Origin: Lucinisca nassula
Taxonomy: Eukaryota; Mollusca; Bivalvia; Lucinida; Lucinidae
Length of the DNA stretch: 64,000 nt
Assembly: GCA_963580285.1 (NCBI GenBank)
Contig: OY757014.1
Coordinates: 97,447,372 to 97,511,371 of the forward strand
Reading direction: 5' to 3'
Shown here: positions 1 to 11,459 of the stretch, in pieces
Numbering within the stretch: the stretch's first letter is position 1
How the letters are laid out: each line of letters opens with the position of its first letter
Notes under the pieces: generated by a model
What the model was told of the DNA's origin: nothing
Databases searched by the model: none
The model's input: the letters and a program-made list of their open reading frames with translations, nothing else
Position numbers and translations under genes: made by a program

Positions 1-83
1 TAAATCTTAAACTTGCTAGAACACTTAACAATATGACCACTAATGAGCTCGTTAAGCTAACGATGCTTTGAACAACTGGCCCC
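1..83. mobile_element. Palindromic MITE, partial copy 1
   Basis: The right end of a short non-autonomous element that closes with TTTGAACAACTGGCCCC. The same end occurs at 759 and 28604, and its inverse opens the copies at 517 and 28362. It is cut by the window edge. There is no coding capacity and the superfamily is unknown. Confidence 0.7.
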
Positions 84-516
84 AGAGGTATTGTACATAT
101 TACCAAGCAGCAATCACAAAGGCGCTGTCAGACTGTGCAGATGCGCAAGCTGACCTACACCTTTGTTGTTTGTAGATGGCTAAAACAGATTTTTCTCCTG
201 TCAAAGCTCAAAGAACAGTTATAAAAAATCATGCTGAGTTGTAGGGGAATGGGAACACCTTCAGGGGAGGCAACTCCTCCGACCTCAAAAAGTGTTTTTG
301 TCTCCCATGTCAATAGGGGTCAACTCTTAAAGCAAATTTTTTCCTTTAAGAGATGACCCTTTTATCTGTGGGACAGAGCTTATAGACAAGGGAACAGGAA
401 GTCCCAAAAATTGTCTCTCTTTGAGAAATGGCGGAAAAATCATACAGACTGGGAAGGCTGACTTAAGAAACATGGTGTCAAGCATGCACCCAAACAGTAC
501 ATCAAACAGCAGATCT
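84..516. other. No gene seen between two MITE copies
   Basis: Mixed-composition DNA with no ORF of note. The stretch at 240-440 shares blocks, in inverse orientation, with 28610-28700 and 30690-30900, so it is probably also repeat-derived. Confidence 0.5.
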
Positions 517-759
517 GGGCCCAGTTGTTCAAAGCCTCATTAGCTTAACGAGCTCATTAGTGGTCAAATTGTTAACTGTTCTAGCAAGTACTGTATCTAG
601 AATTTTGGTATTTTTGCTGGAAAAATGTGAGCAGCTTTTGCATTTGCAAAAGCTGCTTACATTTTTTCAGCAAAAATTTTAGCATATTTGCCATATTAAA
701 TGATCAAAGTTTTAACAATATGTTAAGTAACAATGTGATAGTTTTGAACAACTGGCCCC
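517..759. mobile_element. Palindromic MITE, copy 2
   Basis: About 243 bp with inverted termini (GGGCCCAGTTGTTCAAA at the left, its inverse at the right) and a central hairpin at 625-672 whose arms read GCAGCTTTTGC / GCAAAAGCTGC. The inner part matches 28362-28604 over its whole length. Non-coding. Confidence 0.75.
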
Positions 760-894
760 AGAGGGCTGATCTTAGTCTTTTCTTTTTTTTTTTTTTAGCT
801 CACCTGACCGAAGGTCATGGTGAGCTTTTGTGACAGTAAGATGTCCGGCGTCGTCGTGCGTCGTCCGTCGTCCGTCGTCCGTCGTGCGTAAACT

Positions 895-1600
895 TTTTCT
901 TGTGAACACACTAGAGGCCACAGTTTTGGTCCAATTATCATCAAACTTGCTCAGAATGATAATCATGACAATATCTCGGTCAAGTTCGAATTTGGGTCAT
1001 GTCGGGTAAAAAAGTAGGTCAGTAGGTCAAATCATAGAAAAACCTTGTGAACACTCGAGAGGCCACAATTTTGGTCCAATCATCATCAAACTTGCTCAGA
1101 ATGATCATTGTGACAATATTTTAGTGAAGTTTGAATATGGATCATGTCGGCTTAAAAAGTAGGTCAGCGGGTCAAATCATAGAAAAACCTTGTGAACACC
1201 CTAGAGGCCACAATTTTGGTCCAATCATAATCAAACTTGCTCAGAATGATCATCATGACAATATCTTGGTCAAGTTCGAATATGGGTCATGTCCGGTCAA
1301 AAAGTAGGTCAGTAGGTCAAATCATAGAAAAACCTTGTGAACACTCTGAAGGCCACTGTTTTGGTCCAATTATCATGAAACTTGCTCAGAATGACCATTG
1401 TGACAATATTTCAGTCCAGTTCGAATATGGGTCATATCGGGTTAAAAAGTAGGTCAGCGGGTCAAATCATATAAAAACCTTGTGAACACCCTAGGGGCCA
1501 CAATTTTGGTCCAATCTTAATCAAACTTGCTCAGAATGATCATCATGACAATATCTCGGTCAAGTTTGAATATGGGTCAAATGGTTCCGGTCCGTTGCAC
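895..1600 (+). repeat. 145-bp tandem array
   Basis: The phrase AACCTTGTGAACAC recurs at 1041, 1186, 1331 and 1476, a constant spacing of 145 bp. Each unit carries CAAACTTGCTCAGAATGA and AAAGTAGGTCAG. Units differ by scattered substitutions. The same unit makes up most of 31400-31900. Confidence 0.85.
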
Positions 1601-1639
1601 ATCTAGGTCACAGGAGCCAAAAACAGATTTTTTTCACCA

Positions 1640-3950
1640 AAAACTTAAAAAATCTTCTTCTCTGAAACCACAAGGCCCAGGTCTTTGTTATTTGGTATGA
1701 AGCTTCATCTAGTGGACCCCTACCAAGATTGTTCAAATTATAGTGCTGGGGCCAAAAATGCCCCCACACGGGGGCCCTTTGGTTTTACATAGGCTTATAT
1801 AGGGAAAATCTTTAAAAATCTTCTTCTCTGAAACCACAAGGCCCAGGACTTTGATATTTGGTATGAAGCTTCATCTAGTGGACCCCTACCAAGATTGTTC
1901 AAATTTGAGTGCTGGGACGAAAAATGCCCCCGCCACGGGGCCCTTTGGTTTTACATTGGCTTATATAGGGAAAATCTTTAAAAATCTTCTTCTCTGAAAC
2001 CACAAGGCCCAGGTCTTTGATATTTGGTATGAAGCTTCATCTAGTGGACCCCTACCAAGATTGTTCAAATTATAGTGCTGGGGCCAAAAATGCCCCCGCC
2101 CCAGGGCCCTTTGGTTTTACATAGGCTTATATAGGGAAAATCTTCAAAAATCTTCTACTCTGAAACCACAAGGCCCAGGACTTTGATATTTGGTATGAAG
2201 CTTCATCTAGTGGACCCCTACCAAGATTGTTCAAATTATAGTGCTGGGACAAAAAATGCCCCCGCCACAGGGCCCTTTGGTTTTACATTGGCTTATATAG
2301 GGAAAATCTTTAAAAATCTTCTTCTCTGAAACCACAAGGCCCAGGTCTTTGATATTTGGTATGAAGCTTCATCTAGTTGACCCCTACCAAGATTGTTCAA
2401 ATTACAGTGCTGGGGCCAAAAATGCCCCCGCCCCGGGGCCCTTTGGTTTTACATAGGCTTATATAGGGAAAATCTTAAAAAATCTTCTTCTCTGAAACCA
2501 CAAGGCCCAGGTCTTTGATATTTGGTATGAAGCTTCATCTAGTGGACCCCTACCAAGATTGTTCAAATTTTAGTGCTGGGACAAAAAATGCCCCCGCCAC
2601 GGGGCCCTTTGGTTTTACATGGGCTTATATAGGGAAAATCTTTAAAAATTTTCTTTTCTGAAACCACAAGGCCCAGGACTTTGATATTTGGTATGAAGCT
2701 TCATCTAGTGGACCCCTACCAAGATTGTTCAAATTTTAGTGCTGGGACAAAAATGTCCCCGCCACGGGGCCCTTTGCTTTTACATTGGCTTATATAGGGA
2801 AAATTTTTAAAAATCTTCTTCTCTGAAACCACAAGGCCCAGGTCTTATATATTTGGTATGAAGCTTCATCTAGTGGACCCCTACCAAGATTGTTCAAATT
2901 ATAGTGCTGGGGCCAAAAATGCCCCCGCCACGGGGCCCTTTGGTTTTACATAGGCTTATATAGGGAAAATCTTTAAAAATTTTCTTCTCTAAAACCACAA
3001 GGCCCAGGACTTTGATATTTGGTATGAAGCTTCATCTAGTGGACCCCTACCAAGATTGTTCCAATTTTAGTGCTGGGGCCAAAAATGCCCCTGCCCCGGG
3101 GCCCTTTGGTTTTACATAGGCTTATATAGGGAAAATCTTTAAAAATCTTCTTCTCTGAAACCACAAGGCCCAGGACTTTGATATTTGGTATGAAGCTTCG
3201 TCTAGTGGACCCCTACCAAGATTGTTCAAATTATAGTGCTGGGACAAAAAATCCCCCCCTGCCACGGGGCCCTTTGGTTTTACATAGGCTTATATAGGGA
3301 AAATCTTTAAAAATCTTCTTCTCTGAAACCACAAGGCCCAGAACTTTGATATTAGGTATGAAGCTTCATCTAGTGGACCCCTACCAAGATTGTTCAAACT
3401 ATAGTGCTGGGGCAAAAAATGCCCCTGTCCCGGGGCCCTTTGATTTTACATAGGCTTATATAGGGAAAATCTTTAAAAATCTTCTTCTCTGAAACCACAA
3501 GGCCCAGGACTTTGATATTTGGTATGAAGCTTCGTCTAGTGGACCCCTACCAAGATTGTTCAAATTATAGTGCTGGGACAAAAAATCCCCCCCTGCCACG
3601 GGGCCCTTTGGTTTTACATAGGCTTATATAGGGAAAATCTTTAAAAATCTTCTTCTCTGAAACCACAAGGCCCAGAACTTTGATATTTGGTATGAAGCTT
3701 CATCTAGTGGACCCCTACCAAGATTGTTCAAACTATAGTGCTGGGGCAAAAAATGCCCCTGTCCCGGGGCCCTTTGATTTTACATAGGCTTATATAGGGA
3801 AAATCTTTAAAAATCTTCTTCTCTGAAACCGCTAGGCCCAGGTCTTTGATATTTGATGTGTAGCTTCATCTAGTGGACCTTTGACAAGATTGTTCAAATT
3901 TTAGCCTTTGTTGATGTTTGGTATGAAGCTTCACCTTTAAGACCTCCCTC
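1640..3950 (+). repeat. 166-bp tandem array, about 13-14 units
   Basis: TCTGAAACCACAAGGCCCAG begins at 1661, 1827, 1993 and 2159, giving a 166-bp period. Units alternate between a GGGGCCAAAAATG and a GGGACAAAAAATG version, suggesting a higher-order pair of units in part of the array. Versions of this unit fill the other elements at 12.2, 16.3, 17.9, 21.0 and 43.0 kb. Confidence 0.88.
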
Positions 3951-4119
3951 AACATTATGTACATTAAAGCCCTGGGGCCAATAATGGCCCTCTCTGGGGC
4001 CCACTTGTTACACTATGGATCAGGTGAGCGATCCAGGGCCATCATGGCCCTCTTGTTTTGGCTTGATGTGGCCAAAATATTACTTGTTGTTCTCTCAGTG
4101 TTGTAGGTTCCAGTCTTGC

Positions 4120-4660
4120 TTAGCCGGCCTCGGTAGCTAAGTCAGATGCACGTCTGACTGTTGATCAGGAGGTTAAATACAAGCCGGGTCAGCAACATTT
4201 TTTCATGGAGGTTGATCATGAAAGCTTTTCTGTGATCATTCTCTCCCTTTCACTGATTTAAGGAGGGCAGTGGTTAGTACACTTGTCTGTGATGCTAGAG
4301 GGGCAGGGCCCCGGCTGATTTCCGGCAGCTGTAATAAAATTATGGTGTCCGATCATGCTCCAATGACAATTTGCCAGGATGAATGCCACAAAGTGCACCA
4401 TCCTTCAGATCCGGACGTTAACTAGAGGCCTTCTGTGCAGGGAGAACCATCCCCTGCTGTGTATGTAGGCTTGCATCCTGCAAACCGGGAGTGTATGTAA
4501 TGTACAAATGTGACCGATTGCAGTATCAGTAGAAAGAAAGAATGTGCACTGTACCAGTAAAGTGTTTATGTAAAAGCATACCTAGTGAAAATTATTTTAG
4601 GTAAACCGACATGCTTGATACAACCTATTGTGTAGTGTTGAATGAGCCATTAAAGTCCAA
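4120..4660. repeat. Unclassified, possibly SINE-containing, non-coding stretch
   Basis: The part at 4124-4200 looks like a degenerate tRNA head (GGCCTCGGTAGCTAAGTCAG ... GGAGGTTAAATACAAGCC). The rest, including 4260-4520, is non-coding and has no second copy that I can see. Low certainty. Confidence 0.3.
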
Positions 4661-5305
4661 ACAAATCCAGTCTTGCTCAGATGTCATGTGAGATGCAATG
4701 CTCAATCTTGAGCCATATGAGATGCCAAGAGTTTTAGGGGAAATCCAGTTGATTTGTATCCAGATACTCTTATCTCCTCAGTCTGTCCCATATAAATGAA
4801 ATTGTCTTGACAGGACAGTAAAACCCAATTACAAAGAAGAGTAGATTTTTTTTTCTTGTTACATATATTTACATGTATATTTGTGGAAAAAAAAAACAAA
4901 AAAACTGCAGACTGTTTTTTTTTTTTCCCATCCCTCCTACACTGTTTGCCATTCCATCTGCACCTTTTGGACTCCTTGCTGGACTGTGAAACAAATTTGT
5001 TTAAATTTTAGGAGAATTACACCAAGTTCTCATGGGGTCGGAATTTTTAGGAGTTTTACAGTAAATGACACATTTTGCATAAGGCAAGAAGACAGTAAAT
5101 TAAAGGATACTGTCTTTAAGTATAGGAATGACTTTCATTTTTGTGGATTTTATTGCTGTGTAAACTACGGCGAATCACTCATAAACTAAGTTAACAAGGA
5201 ATCTACGAGTGACATCATATATTGGCAGCTTTTAATCACGTCTCTCAGCATCCCCTTCTGCCCCGTGATTTTTGCTTAATAAAAACCAGTTCCTTCCCAT
5301 AGTCT
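4661..5305. other. No gene seen; homopolymer-rich
   Basis: Contains A and T runs at 4885-4930. The short ORFs that cross these runs have no recognisable domain. Confidence 0.5.
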
Positions 5306-5476
5306 ATTCACCTTATTTGCATTATCTGCTGGTCCTAGTCTGAAGGTTATCAGAGTTGGAAAAACAGGTAACCAGACCCTCCTGACCTTTCAAGGTCAGT
5401 GGGGTCTGGTTACCTGTTTTTCCAATATTGACAATGTGCAAGCTGGGAGCCAGCAAATAATGCAAATATGGTGAAT
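5306..5476. mobile_element. Palindromic MITE-like element
   Basis: The outer arms ATTCACC.TATTTGCATTAT and the inverse pair across about 170 bp. The centre, 5356-5425, is an almost perfect hairpin (TTGGAAAAACAGGTAACC against GGTTACCTGTTTTTCCAA). Non-coding; no target duplication identified. Confidence 0.6.
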
Positions 5477-5584
5477 GTAGGTGCGCTGTGATAGAAGTGG
5501 TCATACACAGAGGACCCTTGCTATAATGGCAGTATATGTTCCCCAATAATTTGTTTCTGTAGAGAATTTGCCGCTATAAAGCAT

Positions 5585-6090
5585 TCCACCTTGGAGTAGT
5601 ATAATTAAGATATGGATCAGCTCTACTGCTTGATTTGTTGAGTAATATACCACTGTTTGGAGGTCAGTTGTAAGGTAGATAAAATAACAAGGGTGTAGCG
5701 TGCGTGACTTATCTGCTATACAACTGTCCAACAAACTGTGATATATTACTCTAAATCAACAAAACACAACTAGAGCTGGTCTATTTCAATTCTAACAAGC
5801 TGAAAATCGGCAATAATGCTGTTGTTTCTTTCAAAGTCTCACAACTTTTCGCCATTATTAGAAGAAACCTAAAATTATCGACTGAAACACATGTATTTAT
5901 ATCCTTTTCTAACTTTTTTGATGCGAGAATATGACGTTAACTGTCTAACGTCAAGGAATCGACTAGTGACGTCATAAATTGGCAGTTTTAATGACGTCAC
6001 TCGTCACGCTCTTTCTTGCCGTGCTTTGTTGTAGAATAATACACAGTTATTTTCCGTTGCCTATATATGCGTGCTGTGTTAAAATAGATA
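5585..6090 (+). repeat. Dispersed repeat family P, copy 1
   Basis: The first of three related copies (also 7120-7480 inverted and 7790-8240 direct). Shared blocks are AGCTGAAAATCGGCAATAAT-like, ATCGACTGAAACACATG, ATTTATATCCTTTTCTAAC and two TGACGTCA octamers (5967 and 5992). No ORF. Probably a DNA-transposon derivative. Confidence 0.6.
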
Positions 6091-6330
6091 TTAACGGAAC
6101 AGCTTCATTAATCGTCTCATGCTGAGGTAAGGATTGATTACATTAAAACTGTCATTATAAAGAGATTTGTCATTGTATTGAATGTTGGTATAAAGCTGGT
6201 TGACTGTATAACATGGATGTGCAGGCTGATCTGAGTCTTCATATGTTTAAAGAACCTTTTTGAATTTCACATGGTGTCACAGGGTTGGAAAAAGAACAGG
6301 ACCCGACCAGGACTCGAATGCAGGGCCTGT

Positions 6331-6352
6331 ATTATATATATATATATATATA
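6331..6352. repeat. (TA)n microsatellite
   Basis: An alternating TA tract of about 22 bp. Confidence 0.9.
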
Positions 6353-6570
6353 TTTCTTGCAAAGTCGATATTAGAACCCGTGGGGTGTCCTGTATAGAGA
6401 TGGAGCCCAGATCTCTGGGGTTGACTAGAGCTGGGTAGGGTGCCTCCTACAACAATGGTATGGCGCAAATGGAATCACAGACAGAAAACCACTTGCAATT
6501 GATTGACCAGTCTCCAAGGGACAGAAATTTTTCATTCTAGATAAGAGTAGTTTGATATAAAAAAAGTGAT

Positions 6571-6990
6571 ATTTTTCTTATTTCTATTCAAAATATAGAT
6601 TGTGGATACTCGTTAGAACCGCCTCTATGAGGCGGTTCTAACAAGTACCCACAATCTATATTTTACAGCAGAAATAAGAAAAATAAGGTTTACCCCTGTA
6701 AACCCCAGTTTTACAATATAAAAGTGGGGTTCAAGGGGGTCAAAGAAGCCTCCGTGGTCGAGTGGTTACGCTACTCGCCTTGTAAACCAGGGGTCGCAGG
6801 TTCGATCCCGGGCTTCTCCAGACTTTCGGATGAGTCTTTAAACCGAGGTCCCGTCTCTGTATGACCTTAGCTGTTGGTGGGACGTAAAACTGAAACACTC
6901 ACTCACTCACTCAAGGGGGTCAAAATTATATAGGAATGTTTTAATGATGAAAATTTTGTTTTCTGCAACTGCTTTACGCACACTCACTTT
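6571..6990 (+). repeat. Hairpin family H element, copy 1, split by a SINE
   Basis: A near-perfect palindrome at 6594-6660 has arms TTAGAACCGCCTC / GAGGCGGTTCTAA within GATTGTGG ... CCACAATC. Outer arms TTTTTCTTATTTCT / AGAAATAAGAAAAA extend it to 6571-6683. Downstream, a second inverted pair holds TAAACCCCAGTTTTAC / AAAGTGGGGTTCAAGG. The same block order, inverted, is at 30060-30260. The SINE at 6745-6910 interrupts it. Confidence 0.7.
6745..6910 (+). mobile_element. tRNA-headed SINE (family S1) with 14-bp target duplication
   Basis: The head resembles a tRNA, with an A-box-like GTGGTCGAGTGGTTACGCT and the B box GGTTCGATCCC. The tail is (ACTC)n preceded by GGGACGTAAAAC. TCAAGGGGGTCAAA is duplicated at 6731-6744 and 6911-6924, which fixes the boundaries. 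Other copies: 31136-31294 (minus), 56590-56752, and a tail at 52868-52932. Confidence 0.88.
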
Positions 6991-7119
6991 AGGCCCTCCA
7001 AAGTAGTTACTAAGGACACCCAGGCACTATGAGCTAACTAGCACAACCTCCCATCAGTATCTAAGGCAAAAGCTTTGTTTTCTCAGCCTGCCACACACAT
7101 ACCAATTGGATTACCTATT

Positions 7120-7580
7120 CTAACACAGCATGCCTATATAGGCAATGCAAAATAACTGTGTTTTATTCTACAACAAATCACAGCTCGGAAGAGCGTGACG
7201 TGTGACGTCATTAAAAACTGCAAATTTATGACGTCACTAGTCGATTTACTTGACGTTAGACGGTGTAACGTCATATTCTTGCATCAAAAACGTTAGAAAA
7301 GGATATAAATGCATGTGTTTCAGTCGATAATTTTAGCGGGATTTCTTCTAGCAATGGCGAAAAGTTGTGAGACTTTGAAGGAAACAACAGCATTATTGCC
7401 GATTTTCAGCCTGTTAGAATCGAATTAGATCAGCTCTAGTTTGTGATTTACTGAGTAATAAATCACAGTTTGTCGGTCAGTTGTAAGTAGACAAATCACG
7501 CGCGCTACGCGCTCGTGATTTGTCTACTTTACAACTGACCTCCAAACTGTGATTTATTACTCAACAAATCACAGTTAGAA
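7120..7580 (-). repeat. Repeat family P, copy 2, with central palindrome
   Basis: An inverse copy of 5585-6090, including TGACGTCA at 7203 and 7229. Its inner end at 7440-7575 is a long palindrome (TGATTTACTGAGTAATAAAT ... ATTTATTACTCAACAAATCA around GCGCGCTACGCGC). Non-coding. Confidence 0.6.
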
Positions 7581-7789
7581 CTGATCGGTTTCTTAAGTAT
7601 CATCACTCTCATACCACAGTCATGTCTTCATCAAACAGACCTTCTATTCCTGTGTTAGCTCACTTTGCTAGGATTTGAAACCCACACACAGAGGAGACAG
7701 CATCAACCAAAATTTAGTTTGACTTAAGCAGTAGTTTGACATATAAATGTTACAGAATAATGAGTTGATGGTCTTATTTAAGAAATGGA

Positions 7790-8240
7790 TCAGCTCTAAC
7801 ACTCTAACAGTTTGGAGGTCAGTTGTAAAGTAGATCAAATCAGGAGCGGGTAGCGTGATTTGTCTACATACAACTGACCGACAAACTGATTTATTACTCA
7901 ACAAATCACAAACTAGAGCTGATCTATTTTTGATTCTAACAGGCTGAAAATCCGCAATAATGCTGTTGTGTCCTTCAAAATCTCACATTTTTTCGCCATT
8001 GTTAGAAAAAAATCCCATTAAAATTATCGACTGAAACACATGCATTTATATCCTTTTCTAACGTTTTCGATGCGAGAATATGACGTTACACCGTCTGACG
8101 ACAAGGAAATCGACTATGACGTCATAAATTGGCAGTTTTTTAAATGATGTCACTCGTCACGGTCTTCTTTGCCGTGATTTGTTGTAGAATATAACAGTTA
8201 TTTTCCATTGCCTATATAGACACGCTGTGTTAGAATAACT
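7790..8240 (+). repeat. Repeat family P, copy 3
   Basis: A direct copy of the 5585-6090 repeat with small deletions; one TGACGTCA is kept at 8117. It begins with a remnant of the same palindromic block seen at 7440-7575. Confidence 0.6.
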
Positions 8241-8406
8241 CTTAAAGAAACATTATTATACACCTGGCATACAAAGTATGTAAGAGGGTACATAATTTTC
8301 GTCTTTCCGTCCATTCGTTAGTTTGTTTGTTCTTTCATTTGTTTATTCTTCCGTCTGTCCATCCGTTTGGCAACTTTAATGTCAAAGTTTTGTGTTAAAC
8401 CTTTTT

Positions 8407-10345
8407 ATCCCCCGACCGAATAGGTTCGGGGGATATAGCGATCAGCCTGGCGTCTGTCAGTCTGTCCGTCCGTCCGTAGACGCAACCTTGTGATGGCCAT
8501 AACTCCTATTCCCTTTGAGATTCATTGATGGTTCTTGGCAAAATTGTTTACCAGGCTGAGATGGTGTGTCTTGCGCAAGAACCAGAACTCTGGATGCCAT
8601 ACTTTTTGAGTTATCTCCCCTTTTAATAAAATCGAATGACTACTTTGTGATGGCCATAACTCCAGAACCCTTTGAGATATATTGATGGTATCTGGCACAG
8701 TTGTTCACAAGGCTGAGACGGCATGTCATGCACAAGAACCACAACTCTGGTTGCCATGGTTTTGGAGTTATCTCCCCTTCCAATAAAATAGAGTGACAAC
8801 CTTGTGATGGCCATAACTCCTATACCCTTTGAGATTCATTGATGGTTTTTGGCAAAATTGTTCACAAGGCCAAGACGGCGTGTCATGCGCAAGAACAAGA
8901 TCTCTGGATGCCACACTTTTTTAGTTATCTCCCCTTTTAATAAAATAGAATGACTACTTTGTGATGGCCATAACTCCAATACCCTTTGAGATATATTGAT
9001 GGTACCTGGCACAGTTGTTCACAAGGCTGAGACGGTGTGTCATGCACAAGAACCACAACTCTGGTTGCCATGGTTTTGGAGTTATCTCCCCTTCCAATAA
9101 AACAGAGTGACAACCTTGTGATGGCCATAACTTCTTTACCCTTTGAGATTCATTGATGGTTCTTGGCACACTTGTTCACAAGGCTTAGACGGCCTGTCAT
9201 GCGCAAGAACCAGAACTCTGGATGCCATACTTTTTTAGATATCTCCCCTTTTAATAAAATCGAATGACTACTTTGTGATGGCCATAACTCCAATACCCTT
9301 TGAGATATATTGGTGGTACCTGGCACAGTTGTTCACAATGCTGAGACGGCATGTCATGCACAAGAACCACAACTCTGGTTGCCATGGTTTTGGAGTTATC
9401 TCCCCTTCCAATGAAATAGAGTGACAACCTTGTGATGGCCATAATTACAATACCCTTTAAGATATATTGATGATACCTGGCACAGTTGTTCACAAGGCCG
9501 AGACGGTGTGTCATGCACAAGAACCACAACTCTGTGGTTTTTTTTTGTTATCTCCCCTTCCAATAATATAGAATCACTACCTTGTGATGGCCACATCTCC
9601 AACACTCTTTGAGATATATTGATGATACTTGGTACAGTTGTACATGAGGTTAAGCAGGTGTGTCACATGCAAGAACCACAACTCTGAGTGCCCTGGTTTT
9701 TTAATTATCTCCCCTGACAATACAACCTTGTGATGGCCATGACTCCAATACCCTTTGAGATATATTGATGGTAATTGGCACAATTATATACAAGGTTGAG
9801 ACGGCGCTACATGCCTAAGAACTACAACTCTAGGTGCTATGATATTTGAGTTATCTCCCCTTCCAATATAACAGTATGATAAACTTGTGATCATCGTACC
9901 TCCAATACCCTTTGAGACATATTTGTGGTACTTGATGCAGATGTACATGAGGTTAAGCAGGTGTGTCATGCTCAAGAATTGCTACTCTGGGTGCTCTGGT
10001 TTTTTAGTTATCTCCCCTGGCAATATAACCTTGTGATGGCCATAACTCCAACACCCTTTGAGATATATTGAAGGAACTTGGCACAATTGTATACAATGTA
10101 CAGAAGGGATGTCATGTGCAAGAACCACAACTGTTTGTGCTGTGGTATTTGAGTTATCTACCCTTCCAATATAACAGTATGACCAGCTTGTGATCACCAT
10201 ATCTTCAATACCTTTTGAGACACATTGATGGTACTTTGTACAGAAATACATTAGCTTAAGCAGGCATGTCATGTGCAAGAACCACATTTCTGAGTGCCCT
10301 GGTCTTTTAGTTATCTCCCCTGACAGTATAATCTTGTGATGGCCA
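8407..10345 (+). mobile_element. Hairpin-headed element with a 157-bp tandem array (second family)
   Basis: It starts with a hairpin at 8407-8436 (ATCCCCCGA ... TTCGGGGGAT), then GTCTGTCCGTCCGTCCG, then units whose TGATGGCCATAACTCC recurs at 8491, 8648, 8805, 8962 and 9119, a strict 157-bp spacing for at least the first five. Units degrade toward the right end, where a mariner sits. The design (hairpin, CCGT-rich tract, array) equals that of the AGCTCACC elements, though the sequences differ. The several short minus-strand ORFs are repeats, not genes. Confidence 0.72.
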
Positions 10346-10361
10346 TAACTGCAATAGTTTT

Positions 10362-11447
10362 GTGATATATTGCTGGTTTAATTCTGGTGCACTTTCTATT
10401 GGTGAACAATCTTCTGAAGGCCATATTGGCTTTTGGTCGGGGGATTTGCCATCTCTTCTGATGGCTATTTTTGTTATGGTTGCTACATTAGGGGATGATG
10501 CTCTTTCGTATGCAACCGTGAAAAGGTGGGCAGCAAATTTTAAGATGGGCAAGGACAGCCTTGAAGATGATGACCGGTGTGGACGACCCACAACAGCAAC
10601 AACTGAGGAAACCATCAGCCAAGTGCACAGGGGTGTGATGAATGACAGGCGTTTAACTGTGAATCAGTTAGCTAACACTGTTGGCATCTCCCGTGAACGA
10701 GTAGAGAACATTCTGCACAGTGAATTAGGAATGTCGGAAGGTTTCTGCCAGATGGGTGCCACGGCTTTTGACGCCTGACCAAAAGTTGACAAGACTGAAC
10801 TTGTCACAAGCCAACTTGGCTATTTTTGAAGCAGACCAAGATGGCTTTCTTGACCGTTTTGTCACTCAGGATGAGTGTTGGGTTCATCACTTTGAGCCAG
10901 AGACCAAAAGACAATCCATGCAATGGAAGCACCCTGGCTCACCCCCTCCAAAGAAGGCAAAGGTCTCTCCTCTGCAGGGAAGGTGATGGCATCAGCGTTC
11001 TGGGCTGCCAAGGGTATAATATTCATAGATTACCTTCAAAAGGGCAGAACAATTAATGGGGAGTAGTATGCAGATCTGCAAAAACAATTGCGAAAAGCAA
11101 TTAAGGCTAAACAACCCGGAAAATTGACAAAAGGGGTCTTGTTCAATCAGGACAATGCGCCTGCTCATAAATCGGTTGTCGCAATGGCTGCTGTGCATGA
11201 CTGTGGCTTCACACTTGTCGATCACCCTCCGTATACACCTGATCTAGCTCCATCAGATTATTTCCTGTTTCCAAACATGAAAAAGCACTTGGCTGGACAG
11301 CATTATCTGTCAGACGAGGAGGTGATAGCTGCTCTGCAGGAGTTTTTCAGGGACCAAGATGAGACCTTCTATACCACTGGGATCCAAGGACTCCAGCATC
11401 GCTGGAGGAAGTGTATGGACAGGAAGGGAGACTATGTTGAAAAATAA
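10362..11447 (+). pseudogene. Mariner (DD34D) transposase pseudogene 1
   Basis: A Tc1/mariner-superfamily transposase broken over at least three reading frames: 10362-10778 (helix-turn-helix part, containing GRPTTATTEETISQVHRGV and VGISRERVENILHSEL), 10756-10986 (TQDECWVHHFEPETK, first catalytic Asp) and 11088-11447 (NQDNAPAH and PSDYF). The second and third Asp are separated by 34 residues, as in mariners. The last 360 bp reads through cleanly to a stop. Frameshifts at about 10760 and between 10980 and 11088 make it inactive. The first ~25 codons of the ORF are flanking repeat. It sits at the worn end of the 157-bp array; no inverted repeats were identified. Confidence 0.9.
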
Positions 11448-11459
11448 GGCACTTTCAGC

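Larger units (their letters stand above)
797..4055 (+). mobile_element. Pearl/Helentron-like non-autonomous element A (complete)
   Basis: It starts in a T-run with a hairpin at 797-826 (AGCTCACC ... GGTGAGCT around an inner GACC-GAA-GGTC). A CGTCGTC/CCGTCGT-rich stretch follows (838-890), then a 145-bp array, then a 166-bp array. It ends with CAGGTGAGCG (an inverse of the 5' terminus), a GGGCC-ATCAT-GGCCC hairpin and CTCTTG before more T. No ORF could supply transposition. This layout matches bivalve pearl elements and Helentron-associated elements; the Helentron link is my inference. Confidence 0.8.

Noticed and set aside
1640..3950. CRISPR-like array of regular repeats
   Set aside because: The repeats are contiguous 166-bp units with no unique spacers, in a eukaryotic mobile element.
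8623..10287. A set of similar minus-strand ORFs of 63-101 codons
   Set aside because: They are the same 157-bp unit read in frame after frame; 157 is not a multiple of 3, so no long product exists.
10307..10615. 102-codon minus-strand ORF
   Set aside because: It is the antisense shadow of mariner pseudogene 1.
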